DNA from: Argopecten irradians
Lineage: Eukaryota; Mollusca; Bivalvia; Pectinida; Pectinidae
DNA: 64,000 nt
Direction of reading: 5' to 3'
Assembly: GCF_041381155.1 (NCBI RefSeq)
Contig: NC_091144.1
Location: forward strand, 18,671,544 to 18,735,543
In this document: positions 24,601 to 39,600 of the stretch, piece by piece
How the letters are laid out: the number at the start of each line of letters is the position of its first letter
Numbering within the stretch: the first letter of the stretch is position 1
The notes under the pieces: generated by a model
What the model was told of the DNA's origin: nothing
The model's database searches: none
The model's input: only the letters and a program-made list of their open reading frames with translations
Position numbers and translations under genes: made by a program

Positions 24601-27600
24601 TATACCAGGTAGCTTTCTCTGTAACTACAATTGGCTTCTTATATTTCTATATATTACCAATTATCTATGACGTCATTAACTGTAATGTTGGAGACTTCCC
24701 AGGGGATGTTCTCTGTCTTGAATTACAGTGACATTAGTAGTGTGTAACTAATAATAATATATTTTTACATCAAAACTACCTTTATTTCACTCCAATTAAC
24801 ATGTAAATATAAGTATCAGTTATCATATTTTTTTTATATCCATTCACTTTTTACTTATTCTAAATGAAGCACTAGTGTGCATAATTAAATATGTAGGTAT
24901 TCCAATATATGTTACAAACAACAGAATTCATAAATGAATACATAAATGAATATGGGTCAAGGAATTAATATCAACAGTTGTATTCCATATAACACTGGAT
25001 CCTTACAGACATATGTCTGTAGGATACAAATTATTTAATGTAGTAAATATAGGACAAACAAAAAATTCTTACAGCGTGGACAAAATATTATCTAATTTTC
25101 CGAGGCGATCTGCCCCTTTGTTACGACACAAAAAGAAACAATAAATAACATATTAAGGACAGTCACGGACGTTCACAAAAACATAAACAATGAACACATA
25201 TAGAACATACAGATAAACTATAGGGACAATCGGTATGCATATTGTCTGAATGATCCCTTCAATCAGTCGCTATAATGCAGCGATCACAACTAATCATAGC
25301 GACTGACTGAAGAGATCATTCAGACAAAGGGGCAGATCGTCTCGAAAATTCAACAATATTTTGTCCACACTGTTAGAATTGCTTCTTTGCCCTATAAATA
25401 AACAAATAGTTATACAAGCAAGCTATTTCTTTTATCACCCAGAATGTAAGGTGTATGCTTGGATACATAGCATATTTATTAGATAAAGATAAATATTACT
25501 CTTCATTACGTAAGAAGACAATATAGGAAAACATAAATATTTTTTCTATTTACTCCATGTTTTAATTCCTAAGTAATAGTATCCATTATCTGAACCCATA
25601 ATACATGCTATGGATAATAAACATTCACTTTTGTGAGATCTGGGTGGCAATCATTTGTGGTTGGAAGAGCTGTGGTCAACAACAGACGATATGTAGGTAC
25701 ACACTCAAAAACAATAGGATCCAATAACTAAGCGCCCCCTCCCTCTTCTTTAGTCTTCAATTTCACTTAAGCTTCTAATTAAATGCAGACTGAAAATATG
25801 AAAACTGTTGGTTTTCCTACAGATTTCTTTTGCAAATTAAGTTTTGGCTTACTTTGTAGTATAATTTTTATCAAAAGCTAGTCCAATTTTAATTCTATTA
25901 AGCACCCCCTGATTGGCTTCATTTTTTGAATTGCCCAGGTGCTTATTGGGTCAAATACTATTTTAGCTAAAATAACTTAAAAAAAATTAACCTGAACAAT
26001 GTATTATTTTACAACAATTATGAAATTTGTACCAATTTTTATTTATTTATTTATTTATTTATTTAGAAACACTTGCAAAGTGAAAAGGAGAGAGACACAC
26101 TAGAAATCGGACTTTGGAATGAACACAATAATTAAATGAATTTGTTCAAATTCATATTTTATAATTATTAAAAGTCACTACAAACTACATACATCACAAT
26201 AAAGCTAAAAACAATATACCAGGCAGCACAAAATCAAGACACACCGTAGACAAAACAACAAAACAGAAATAGACACTAGATGTGTTGAAAAGTTTGAATT
26301 CAAGATATACAAGTGTAAGTGTTATTCATAGAAAAAAATACATGTAAAGTCAAACCTGTCTATAAAGACCACCCATGGGACAGAGGGAAAATGGTCCTTA
26401 TAGCCAGGTGGTCTATGTACACAGGTTGAATTGTGAATTGTCATTTGGGGCCCTAGAAAAGCAAGTAGTAGTTATAGACAAGCGGTTGCTATGACAAGTT
26501 TTTCTGTACTTAAAAATCCCAAATTCCAGTTATTGAATAATTTTTGTGTGATGAAAATGTGTATGATAAAGATTCACCAAATTTTTATTTCAGAAACAGA
26601 ACTGTGAATTAAACAATATACATATGTAAAGGCCAGGTATCACATTAAAACAAAGAGTGTTTTAATTATGATTTGAAAATTATGGGTTATGAAACTTGAA
26701 ACCAAAGATGGGAAGAAAACAATAATCACCTCTTACTGAAAGCTAACGACAAGCGGAACACGAAAATAATGGATAAATAAGGTAAACATAAGTATTGGTG
26801 ATGTACAAAGCTGACCACTGTAGTATCGTCTGGCCAAAATGACCGCCAGAAACATGCTGACCAACTTACACTGTTCTTCCTCATCCACTGTAGTAGTAGA
26901 GTGACCGCAAAACAGAGCAGTAGGACAAAATTTAACAAAGAGGAATTATACTGAATACATCTGCTTAAATGACTCATTTAATGACTTTTTCTAATCGTAC
27001 TCCAATTCAGTGTAGTACCAACATTTTAACAAAGAACAGACAATGCTAGCCTGCTAGTAGTATGAAAAATTCTATTACCTAATCAGAGATAAAATCAGCT
27101 ACAGTATATATGTAAATTTACAGTAATTCATCTGGATAATACATTACATGTTATACATGTATAGCTAAATAATTATAACATTAATCTAGCAGTAACTTTT
27201 GTATCTTCACTATTGTAGAATAAGGATACAAAATACATACTGGTATACATCTATGTATACCTGCAATACTGTAAAGTGCATTTATCAACCTTTTTTTTGT
27301 TTTTGTTTTTTGTTTTAGATAATTGGGGATAAAACATATAAGTGTGTCACATCTAATGACTGATGTCCTTCATAAGGTGGGTTTTCCAAATTATAATTAT
27401 CAATTGATCTGTAACCAAATGATATGCTGGTGATGCTGATAAATCAATAAACATTCTTTTAACATTGAATGTGAATGAAAATTATTTATAAAATTATCAA
27501 ATTCAATCTGAAAAAAAAACAACTTTGAGAATTACAGTCCTTTATCAGTTGAAGCCTACCGGGTACACAAATTCTGTGTAGGTGTAGACAGGTGGGGAAT

Positions 27601-30600
27601 TTGATCAAAATGTAGGTCATAGTGACATATACATTGTAACTATGACCTAATTATGAAATTCTAGTAACAGGTAGCAAAAGTGATAAACCTGCACAGCCAT
27701 GATGATCCATAGATGGACGGATGGACAGAGTGAAAAAATATCACCTTCCAGATATTCAGGCCTTAATAGAGAGGCCTGCAACCATAAAGGAAGCATTTAA
27801 TCTTTTCAAGTAACGGAATGTGTCCAAGTTTGTATATGTGTTCTCACCAAACATTCCGAAAGCTGTTATATTAGGATGTCATGAAAAGCTAACACAAGCT
27901 AAATTTAGTACTGCAATATTCGCTGGAAAAAGCATTGTTTCTTAATCTTTGAAAATATACAAGTTATAATAATATCTCATACCTATAGTAGCGGCCTCTA
28001 TGCTGTTTCTGACGGAGTAGTGGACCTGGCCCAGGAAGATATCCTGGACAAAGTCTGTCACGAAGGCCTGAAGGCTGGACGAACCATTCATACAAGCTAT
28101 AGCATCCTCTATCTCTCTGATGAAGTCTTGTAAAGGCTTAAAGATGGCTGAAACAAATACACAAAAGGTGTAATGAAAGCCAAAACACAAACATATATTA
28201 GCAGCTAGGAGATAACTAAATTCCTATACAACATAGAAATTACTTATTACATGGTATCTAATAGATCAAATATCTAGATAGTCTTACAATGTTTATTAAA
28301 AAGTTAAATCACTCATCGGATTAAATATTGAATTATAAGTATGATTTTTGTAAATGAAAATTATTATGGGGCAAAAAATTTCAATAATTCTTTAATTTTA
28401 CAAAACAGTATTCTCAATACGGGTAAACATATTACCCGGTATTTTTAGGCCTGTGATCTTGATGTTTACCTGTTATATTATAGACGCTTGGCTTGCACAC
28501 CATCTGGTGTTTCTCAAGTCCCATCTCAGCTAACATACTGGCATTAAACATGTCACTCTACAATTATTATTTATATAACAGTTTACAATTAGACATTGAT
28601 GATTATGTTTCTGTATGATCATGACACATGGTAACTACCAGTAATATACCTTAGAGGCGGTTATTTTCATGGCTCAAGATTTTTGTTATTTCAACTCAAA
28701 ACGAGGAATACTAAATTTTAGTGGAATCAACCATTTCTGAAAATTAAATGCATTAAATTTTCATGAAAATAACCAGCTATACAGTTAGTGATAACCATTT
28801 ATCTTTCTAAATTTACTCTTTTCAACTGGATTAAAATAAAATGTTCTGAATTTCAACATTTTTAATCAGATTATAAGTTTATAATCAATGATGTGACACT
28901 TTCATAATTTGATGTCTGTAATACTCACTGTATCAAACGCTCGACTGTCTTCGACATAACTATTGGTGCTCATAGCATGGATGGAGGCATCAAATCGGAA
29001 CAAGGCGGGCTAAAAGTCATAATTCATATATTAATCAAAATGTAGCACAAAAATAACAAAAGAAATGCCAATTATATTTTTACATTAGAAACAAATTATA
29101 ATTGAGGACAGTATGACAAGTTGTTGTGTAGGACATTAGTCCTGACTGGATTTAACTCAACTACTCAAACACATCCAAATTCAATCCACATGTTTTATCA
29201 ACTGCCTCAATACGAGTGTTCCACAAACAGCGTCATACATATACATGGGCGATAACTCTAATTGACTTATAGCAAGCATATAGGTATCACTACACTACAC
29301 AAGTATTTTTAATGTTTTATAAACGTGTAATTTCAAATTAACGCTGAAGAATATTTTTACTAATACATGTAATATTGATTCATATGTCAAATAATTTATG
29401 CTCCTTGAATAAACCTGATCACTAGAAAATAAATGCTCTAGGTAAGTGTAAATCAAGAAATATCAAACCTAAATCTGTTTTTATATCAAAGTTTCTCTCC
29501 GGGATGAAGTAAATGTACTTTCATACATTACCTTTTTGGGTTTGTTTGGTCGTTTCTTTGAGAAGTACTGACTGATATCAGTGCTTGGTTCATCAAAGCT
29601 GCTGGGGGCCCGCTGACGTGAGGCTGCAGTGTTTTGTACATCCAAGTACTCGCGGAGCAGCAATTCAATCTGAATATGAAGCCATCAAGGTCCTTTAGTT
29701 AGTTACACTGTTTGTGAGTGTTACTGATAAATAACATACCAGCTTTTACATTTAATCTAGATACAATTTTTGTTGTGTTTCATTTTGGAACTATTGGTAT
29801 AATTTTTTCAAATACCCCTCAATATATAAAGGTGCAGGTGGGCAGACGGCACTTTATCACATAATCTGCCTGATACATCCAGTGATTTCGCCTGTGTAAT
29901 ATTTTTGCATATGACACTAGTGTAGTATGACCTGGAGCGATATTCATTGGCTGTACTGAGCAGGAAATTCATTAATTACAGAAACAATAAAGTGACATCA
30001 GGAAAAATTACATGAGGTCAAGAGTTTGAGGACAGCAGAACAAAATAATTGCCTCTGCTTCATTTTTGTTGTACATTTTGGCATTGAAGTTTAGGTGGTG
30101 GTATTTAATATATGATATAAAGTATCTTAAATTTGTCTTCATTTCATATGAGATTTTATGAAACTCATCTCAAAGTTTTAAGTTTTTGCTCTCTACAGCT
30201 CGAAAAAAAAAAATTAAGATTCATTTAATAAAATCTCTTATAAAATGAACTCTCATTTAAGCCACCCATCCACATCTCCCACTAAAAATCAAACAAGACT
30301 TACCACAGCTTGTATTTTGGACCAGACATCAGTCATGTCATACATTTGTTCTCCACGGATAAGGACGCCTGATTTCTGATAAAACATGTTTATTCAGAAT
30401 TAGACAGGATTCAATTATGACTAATATAACTAAATGAAATGAAAGAACATGTAGATTGTTTTACTATGACTATTTCTGAGAAAACATTTCCTTCAAATGC
30501 TGTAAAATAACATGTTATGATAGACCAGGTATTAGGTACCAGGTATCTTAAGATATTACATGTAAAGTACTGGTAATGATTCTAAATGGTGTTTTACCAA

Positions 30601-33600
30601 AACATTTCACTTTGAACTTTTTCCATGTGTAATATTACTTTGTAATAACATTACGTTTAATGTTACTTTGTCATCAATTTAACAGTAAAGTAATAATTAA
30701 AACACCTTATTATCCTAAAATAAACATTTTAAAATGATTCTCAATGCATATCTTATATTGAATGCGAAAAAGCTGTGACACTTTACTATGTACTTCCATG
30801 CATTTTTTCTTGTTCCATTATTTAAGAGCAAAGCTAAATAAATTACTGTGTTGTCTTTCCAAGTATTTAGACTTAAATCATTGGTATTGATATCATGACA
30901 AAATTTGTTGACAAAATGCTATCTGTGAATGGTTTTAACAGAATGCTTCAACTGCACTTATTACCCCTCACCTTTAAATGCAATTCTCCATTTGCAAATA
31001 ACAGAGTTATCGCCCTTATTTGATATCAGACAAATTTTGTTGACAAAATGCTATCTGTGTGAATGGTTTTAAAGGAATGCTTCTAATTACCCCTCACCTT
31101 TAAATGCAATTCTCCATTTGCAAATAACAAGAGTTATCACCCTTATTGTTAGGTATTGATTGTTACATCTGAAGTTTGTGAGAGTAACATACTGTTTTAT
31201 CAGAAAAAACAACACAATTGCAATTATGTCCCGTTCTATACCAGCACTCAAGGGCAGATAACTTTGTGATATGCAAAAATGGAAAAGAGCAAATGCCATC
31301 ATTTCAAAGCATGAAAAAACGATTCAAGTTGATGGTAGCTATTTTTCTAGTGGAACAAGATCACCGAGTATGTCAAAAATTACCAAATGTATTCTAACTA
31401 ACAGGTCTACAGTATTCATCTAACACAGTAAGCTCATGCAAATGAAATAACAGGAATGTTATCTTATTTCTGAATTGAAAAAAATGTCAATTCAAACTAT
31501 ACCAAGCTAATATAATTAAGCCATCGTATCATTTGTATGAACAAACAATTGATCTTTAGAGACAACATGTTAAAAATATATAATATTTGTACTGCTAGGT
31601 CATTGGAAACAAAGTTGAAGCTTGAGAGACAAAAAATAAAGATCATGCCATGTATGCTGGCAGACTTACAAACATTTAATTTGTACATGTATATGCTAAA
31701 CTAGATAAAACTTCAAACAAGTATGTATACTTTCTTTAATTATATAATCATTCCTTACCTCATTTCATCAAACATAAAAGTAACTATTTATTAGTATGTG
31801 CAAACAAAATGACTACTGGTCATCTCTGTTACATCTGATGAAGATAATGATGTTTGGAGCATTCCCATGACAATCAAACTGGCATCTTTTTATGTTAGTC
31901 ACAATGAAAAACTGACATAACATTACCATAAACAACATAAATACTACCAACAGGCCATTGTAGTACACACAAAGAGATCAATTAGTATGGTATCTACTAG
32001 TTTAGTACATGTAATGGGTACAATAATAGATCATGTGTGGTTTGATTTTATAAGTATACTGTAACACCCTATTAATCGCCAAGGTCATTTAAGAATGTGC
32101 CAGGTTATTAAGGTGGTAAAGGAAAGCCGGATTACCCGTAGAAAAACCACAAACTGGCGGTCTGTACCTGGCAACTGCCCCACATGGGATTCAAACTCAT
32201 GAATCAAAGGTGGAGGGCTTGTGGTAACAAGTCTTGACATCTTAACCGCTTGACCACAGCAAGTGGAACATTAACATTATGTCATGTCCAAATTTTTTGT
32301 TATGATCAACAATTAAATTCATAAATATAATAAAATTCTATCCTGGAAATTGGAATTGTCTCCAAGACATTGCCTTCCCTGCCTCCATAAGAAATTGAGA
32401 TGAGACAGACATAAACAACACTACACCCCTCCACATTTCATGGCAGGGCATAAAGGTAGTTATAGGGACAAACAAGGTTTAAATAAACTTGGTGTTTGGG
32501 TATCAGATATATATCATTAAATGTGGCAAAAAATCTTATACCAAGTGATGAGTATGGTTCTAAACATAATTGTTAATACTTATTTGTGTTTATCATGTTA
32601 ATGCTTTGAAAAGATGTACCTATGATAATTTTATATGTAATAGGAAAAAAATAAAGTAATATTTAACAGACAAAAGAACATGTATTATCAATGTATGGCT
32701 AACAGATAATGTTTATGCATAACAATTTAGTCAAAAATCATTTTTTAACAAGACGTAATGGGACAAATTCATGTTAATGTAGCACATGATACCTGATAAC
32801 ATTTGTGTGGGACTATTATCTCCAGTAGTGATGGAACATAACTTTTTGTAATCTTCCCGTTGTAATGAAGTTAGCTCGGGATATCATCTTCAGATGTCAA
32901 TCCATCACCGATAGAAACAATAGTCACACACAAACGTTATCAGGTTTCATGTGGTACATTAATTAGTCCCATTATTACTAATAAAATTGATTTAACAAAT
33001 TGAACTTGTTCCTTTCTGTTTCAAAGCAAACTGTAAACATTCACCAGTCCAGAAGAACTAAGCAGGATGAAAAACAATTAAAAATAAGTAATCTTTTATA
33101 AATGATGTTCTATTATGAACTCTGAATTCATTACTCTTTGTTGCAAAGCCAGTGTGTATAATGTCTATAAGCTGTGCATGTGTTGTGTCTGTGACTTGCA
33201 AGTGATACCTAGCGATAGACTAGTGTGGAAAGATGGAGACTCAATAGTTCTCATCATAGATCCAAAGTTTGTTATAATATTTTATATCAAATACAAAATC
33301 ATAGATATTCTAGAGATCAAAAATATGATAGAAAAAGTTTTATCAATGATGTTTGAGGATTGTATAAGGGAAATAATCAAAACCTTGAGCCCAAAATCGC
33401 CAAAGCAGAACCATTCGCCCAGAGATGTCTCATCTTTATCATGATTTTTTTAAACATGAAAACCTTAATATCATAGACACTTGAAAACTTATATATGCTA
33501 TTTCCATTTTAAATAAATATTTTCTTATGTATCTAGGCCATTAGTTACTGAAGATATCATGAATGTAAAAGAGATCTCTTGTAGCGTTAATGTATATTTT

Positions 33601-36600
33601 TTATTATTATATAAAAAATTAAATAAAAAATAATATCATTGGACTGACAAGGAAAACAACATCACAATATCTTGTTTAATCCCTTGGCAAGAAATACATG
33701 CAAGAACCAATTTGACCAATCAAAGGAATCAAAGATATAACTTAATCCATAAACATTAACAAATAATTATAAGAAAACATAAAAAAAAATAAAGCAAAAA
33801 ATACATCTGCAAGAACATAAGACAAGGATGCAAAATCATTCTTGTTCAACAAAGGCATAATAAAATGTGTATGCTCAATCCACTTCAAGATTTGATTAGG
33901 CCTCCAGTTTAATCTGTGCATGTCTTTTACCTCTATGGCAATCCTCCAACTAAGCAACTATATTTATTTCACTACATTAAGCGATGTCATCATTAAAATC
34001 CTTCTTAGTCATTTACCTCATCAATATCTTTGTTATTTGAAAATATATGTGAAATGCTCAGATTATCTGTAGCTATAAAAGCTGACATCTGTATTTACTG
34101 TATTTATTCCAATAAATGCACAGGGTTTCATGATTTTTTTTCAAAGAGTACATTTAAGAGAATACAAAGTTTTAGACTTAGCAGTTGGTTGGGAAAACAG
34201 TTAAAATGTAAATAGACATGTGTTCTTCTGCTTTTGGAACTGATTCTTTTAGATTTATACTGGGATTAACTTATAATGTGAATATCTGATAACATTTCAA
34301 GGTAAATTTTGTTATTTAGAAATTGGAAAATAAGTGAGAAACAGCTAGGAAGAGGGTGTTTATTAGAGACAAAATATTAATTGGAATAAATACTGTAAAA
34401 ATAAAAATAAATTATTAAGTTTACTGGTTAATCAAAAAAATACATGCATTATCCATTTACAGGCAAATTGACATATTCGCATTATTTTCAGTAGATAATG
34501 ACAATGTTATTACCACTGTCATCACATTGTAGTCTATAGTGTAGAATATAATCACGTAAATAAAATGACCACTAAAACATGTACGATGACAGTAACTGCC
34601 TGATCTCCAATTGCTTAGTTGTTAGATTGTAGTAGAAGTACTGTGAATGTACAGGATGGATGCCAGATCAAAGTTTGAAAGTTAGACTGGTGCTTAGTAC
34701 ATGGCGGGGTACATCTGTAGGTGACAACAGGTCATTCCAACAAAATCATAATAACAATTACCTCCTCTTGTTGGTCAGCAGGGGTCGGCTTTAAAATATT
34801 TCAAATTTACTTTGAAAAGGTACATATAAAATATTTGATGGGCTATAATTGATTTTTTTTACATTCTGGAAACTTAAAATTGTTGTGGTTTTAGGCCTTG
34901 TTAGATATAACTTCCATTTTTTTAAATGGTTTTATAAAGAGCAACTCTAGATCTGTGATTGGACAGCATCCTTGTTCATTATCTAATGTATATAAGTCAT
35001 ATGTGTTATCCTGCAATGCATTTTCTTGTGTATCAACAAATAGCTGTCAAGTGAAAAATCGGCCATATATAGCAAAAACAATGAAAGAGATAAAAAAACT
35101 AAGAAATATCTGTAAGAAATAAATGGACAGGCATTTGTAACACTGTACTCTTCCCTCTTCTCCCCCCCTAACTTCCTTTATTTGGTTTCTGTTTGCTTCT
35201 GCTAAGTATACCTCATTCAGACTATAAAATTACACATTCACTATTTACTTACATGGGTTAGACTTGCGGGACGTTTTAATGGGATACAGAGTGCCGTTTA
35301 ATTAATCATTACTTTAACTTATGCACAATTCAAATTCTAAAGCATTCATTAAGATAAAAGAAACAGCATTATCAAATGCAAAAAGCCTAAAACAAAAATA
35401 GAATTTTCAGTCACATTCCTGTGTGAACATTCCACATAAAATTCTGGCTTGTTTCAACATAATTTCAGGCTAAAAGACTTCAATGAAAATTGAAGAAAAT
35501 ATCTAAAAAGATGAAGAAAAGACATTTTTTTCAATGCAATACTGATATAACAACTTCTAAATCATTTCCATGGTTAAACTTTCAGTTTCATTTTTCAACA
35601 TTCATTGTCAATATTTCTGTCTTCATTTCACCATTGATTTCTTTTTTATTTTCAATTTTAACTGTTTGAATACAATGCTGCTATAATCAAAATAAGTAAA
35701 AAAGATTGTTAGAAAAGAGAATAAATTCAAAGCTTTAAATATACAGAATAAGATATGACATGTACTCACTATTACTCTGTTAAGGTTCCGTAAGACCATT
35801 TTGTGCATATGTGCCACCAGACGGAATTGTTGAAACACTATAACTAACAACTCCAACAGAAACCTAGGCTGGTTATTATTGGCTAGCAGCTCCCCCTGTT
35901 GGCAAGAACTGAAAACAAAAGAAGATAACTCATTTTATTTGTCTATCAATTAACATTGTGGAAACTATGTTCATATAGATTCAATGACTAAAATTGTCAA
36001 TGATTACATGTACTATAAATTTAATATTGTATAATTTCTACCCTAGACAACATAAATATTTATTTAAACAAGCAAAATTTTCAAGCCTGAAACTGACCAC
36101 AAGAAATCTTGACCTGAAATTAAAAATTGTCATTTTAATCGAAAATGAACAGAATAGTAAATTTAAGGTTTAGTTTTTCAAACTGAATTTGATTATTCTG
36201 CCTGTGTAAGGTTATTTTAAGGTCAGATTTCAGGTTTAAGAAATTTTGCCTTTGTATCAAACTTTGAGTTACAAAAAACAATATATCATGGACAATTTTT
36301 TTTTTTTTTTTTTTTTTTTTTTGTACAGGATGCAACCTATACATATATACAAAAATATGACTGACTGAGTCTGAAACTAATGGAATATCAGGGACAGAAC
36401 AAAAACATAACTCTGACAGCATATGAAATCGTGAAAATGTTTAAAGTGAGTAGTCAGGCAATGAAAACCAGTCTAAATGAGTTTATATTGACCTTCTCAA
36501 AGTCATTATATATCAAAACGAGGGTCAAGCTCTGCTTACGTTGTCCAGTTTTTACCATTGAAATTATGGAAAGGCTCTGTGTAACTTTAGCAAAGTTCTA

Positions 36601-39600
36601 AATATAAATTCTTAAAGCGAGGCTGCATGGAAATATCAACACGGACATAGCAAGCTGGGAGGATGTTTTAGGATTCCTATGATATAAATTAATTTCTTCG
36701 CATTTTTTATGGGAAATTTTATTTTTCAATTCCATAAGAAATTATACTGGATATATCAACACCAATTTTACCGACTTTAGCCTTCCTTTGCCTGACTGTT
36801 CACTTTATATACCAAAATACAAATGTATATCTATATGTTGATTGCATGATTAAAGTAATTACACAGTTTACAACACAATACATTTGACCTATGATATGCG
36901 ATTGTTTGTACTTACTTTTCCACTACTTGTTGGGAAGCTCTCGCTACTATGGCAGATAACTCTGGCTGTATTCTGATCTTTAGTCCCTAAAATATCAAAT
37001 GACATCGGTTAAGTCACATTCATTAAACAGATTTATTTACAACAGTATTTAGATTAACAGTCAATTAAATATGACATGCTATTGATATTCAATAAGAATT
37101 CAGACTTGATCGCATAAAAAAAGATATATAAAGTCTGAAATTTAAGCTCGACAACTGTAGCCATTGTAATCATTATTGCTTGAAGAAAAATATGTATTTT
37201 AAATGTTCCTAAAGTTTGAGAAACACACATGAAAAACAATTTGATAAAGGGGTTGCAGTGGCCGAGTGACTAAGATGTTTCGACATATAACCTCTGGGTT
37301 TCCTCCACTATCAAACCTGGCACGTCCTTACATGATCCTGGCTGTTAATAGGATGTAAAACGAAACAAACAAACTTTGATAAATTTGATATTTACCTCTG
37401 CTCCCTCGGGAACTTTTTTCAGAACAAAGAGAGATTCCACCATGAGGGCGATGAAGTGAGATGGGTTATCCTCTGGGTTAGAGTTCAAATCTTCCTTAAT
37501 GTCCTCCCGTGTAAATGCCTCTACAGCAGGCAGCATATCCTGGGCAGACCCTGGTATTAAACACATCATTCAAGTTGCATATTTTAAGAATGAATTTTGA
37601 ACAGAATTTTTATTTCAGCATTATTTTTTTTTATAAAAAGTATTAAATAATATTAAAAGCTATTTTACTTCTTACATTGTATAATGAATGATGTAGAAGA
37701 AAAAACAACATTTTATAATCTTTTAGACATCTAATACAACAAATTTCCTGGTTCAAATCAGACAGGAAATAACCCCTGGCCAAAAGATCATGAAATGGTC
37801 TAAAACTGTCTCAGTTTAGATTCAGCCAATCACAGATGACATTACAAAAAGTTATGTTATTTTTGATTGGCTGAGTAAAATCGAAGTCTAAGACTGTTTC
37901 ATGATCCTGGGGCCTGTTATCAGAAATTATCTCCCCTTGCACTATTAGTTACATTGCCATTCAGCGGTACAATATTGGGTGGAAAGTCAGTTTGATTTAT
38001 GACAATATACAGCTAAGTTTCAATAGATTTTGAACACTGTCTTACTTTTGTTGCGTTCCAGTGATGGGTAATCCCCCTGGCGAGTGAGGGAATCAGTGCG
38101 CCTATAGCTGGGTTTCTGTGTGGCAGGAACCGTCACATAGATCTGTTTGTTGAGGCCGTCAATCAACACTTCATGCAATTGCTGCAAGGTAATTCAATTA
38201 ATACACCAGTCTGGTACAAATGTTTTATTAACTATATATCAGGCATTTATATGGATTCAACAAAATCCTGTTGTGAATGCAATTACTAACATAATCAAAT
38301 CTATGGTTCATAAAATACTTACTCATTAAAACAATTGACTTTAGCAATAGATCAATAAATCATTGTTCCCCCCCATTTAATCAAGATAACCAACATAAAA
38401 CTATCTTTATAAAGAATATATATAACAAATGAAGTTAAAGCTTTAGACTTTACCGCTTTTCGTGTTGTCAACTCTGATTTCAGATCTCTAAGGGCCATAA
38501 CTCCAGACAGAGGTCCTTCCAACTTTGCCACTGTCAAAACACAAATGATGTATCACTGGTCTCTAAAGAAATTCTGATAATAGATTGAGTCATTAATATT
38601 CATAATGCTGAAAGGAATATTAGTGCTATATCTGTATAGGTATATAGTTCATACAAGTTTGTATATATATTCATGTATATGATGATGTCACCAAATGTCA
38701 GAGCCCCACTTCATGCAAATTTGCTCTATCCATGGAAATGTAAAAAATAAGTTAAGTTACCAATGTGTACCATTTTCCACTGAGTAGAAAAATCTTGCAG
38801 ATATTTCTCCTTCTTTGATTTATATTGGTCGCTTTCAGACAGATAAAATTTATGCCATACCAAATACCGACAACATAAAAAACTCATCATTATCAACTTT
38901 TATGGATAAGAAAATGACTCAAATTGTCTCCCCTTGAGCCGTATATACGGTTGAACATAAGGATAACAAATTATCTCCTTTTGATCAATATTATAAATCC
39001 AAATACACATTCTGTTTGACCTACCTGCTTGGACAACTAAATCAGTAGCGTGAAGGTAGTGTTTTGTCAGGAGGAAATTGTCTAGTTTGGTAGGAACCTC
39101 TTTGATTTGTTCTCTGAAAGATACATTAAAATATATTAACCTTAAAATAAAACAATTTCAATCTGAAACATCATATCGTTTTACAGAAAATAATAGAAAT
39201 TATTAAAGAGATGATAAAACAATTATTATTTAATACTTTGTAATCAACTATGATCATTTAAAGATGTGAAATTTTTTGAAATACAGCTACAGATGGCTAG
39301 TACCTAGCAATACTTGGTGTGCCATCAAAGAAACAAAATGAGGATTCTGACTTCGCTACGTTGTATGTATATATATATATATACTTACATTTGATCAAGA
39401 AGTGAGACCATCGTTTTATGTTCCACTCCCTCTATCCAAAGTCGTCGTAGTTCATCACGTTTACAATGAAGTAATGTCTTACAACTACTAAGATCATCTT
39501 TTATCTTCTTTATCTTGTCACGAGACTCTGTAGTGTTATAATAGGATAATCATGGCAAATTAAAATTACATATGTATGTACATTTGTATACATTACACAT

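Noticed and set aside
33115..33444. 109-codon plus-strand frame in EXOC4 intron 10
   Set aside because: AT-rich composition, no domain and no supporting exons; likely a chance frame.
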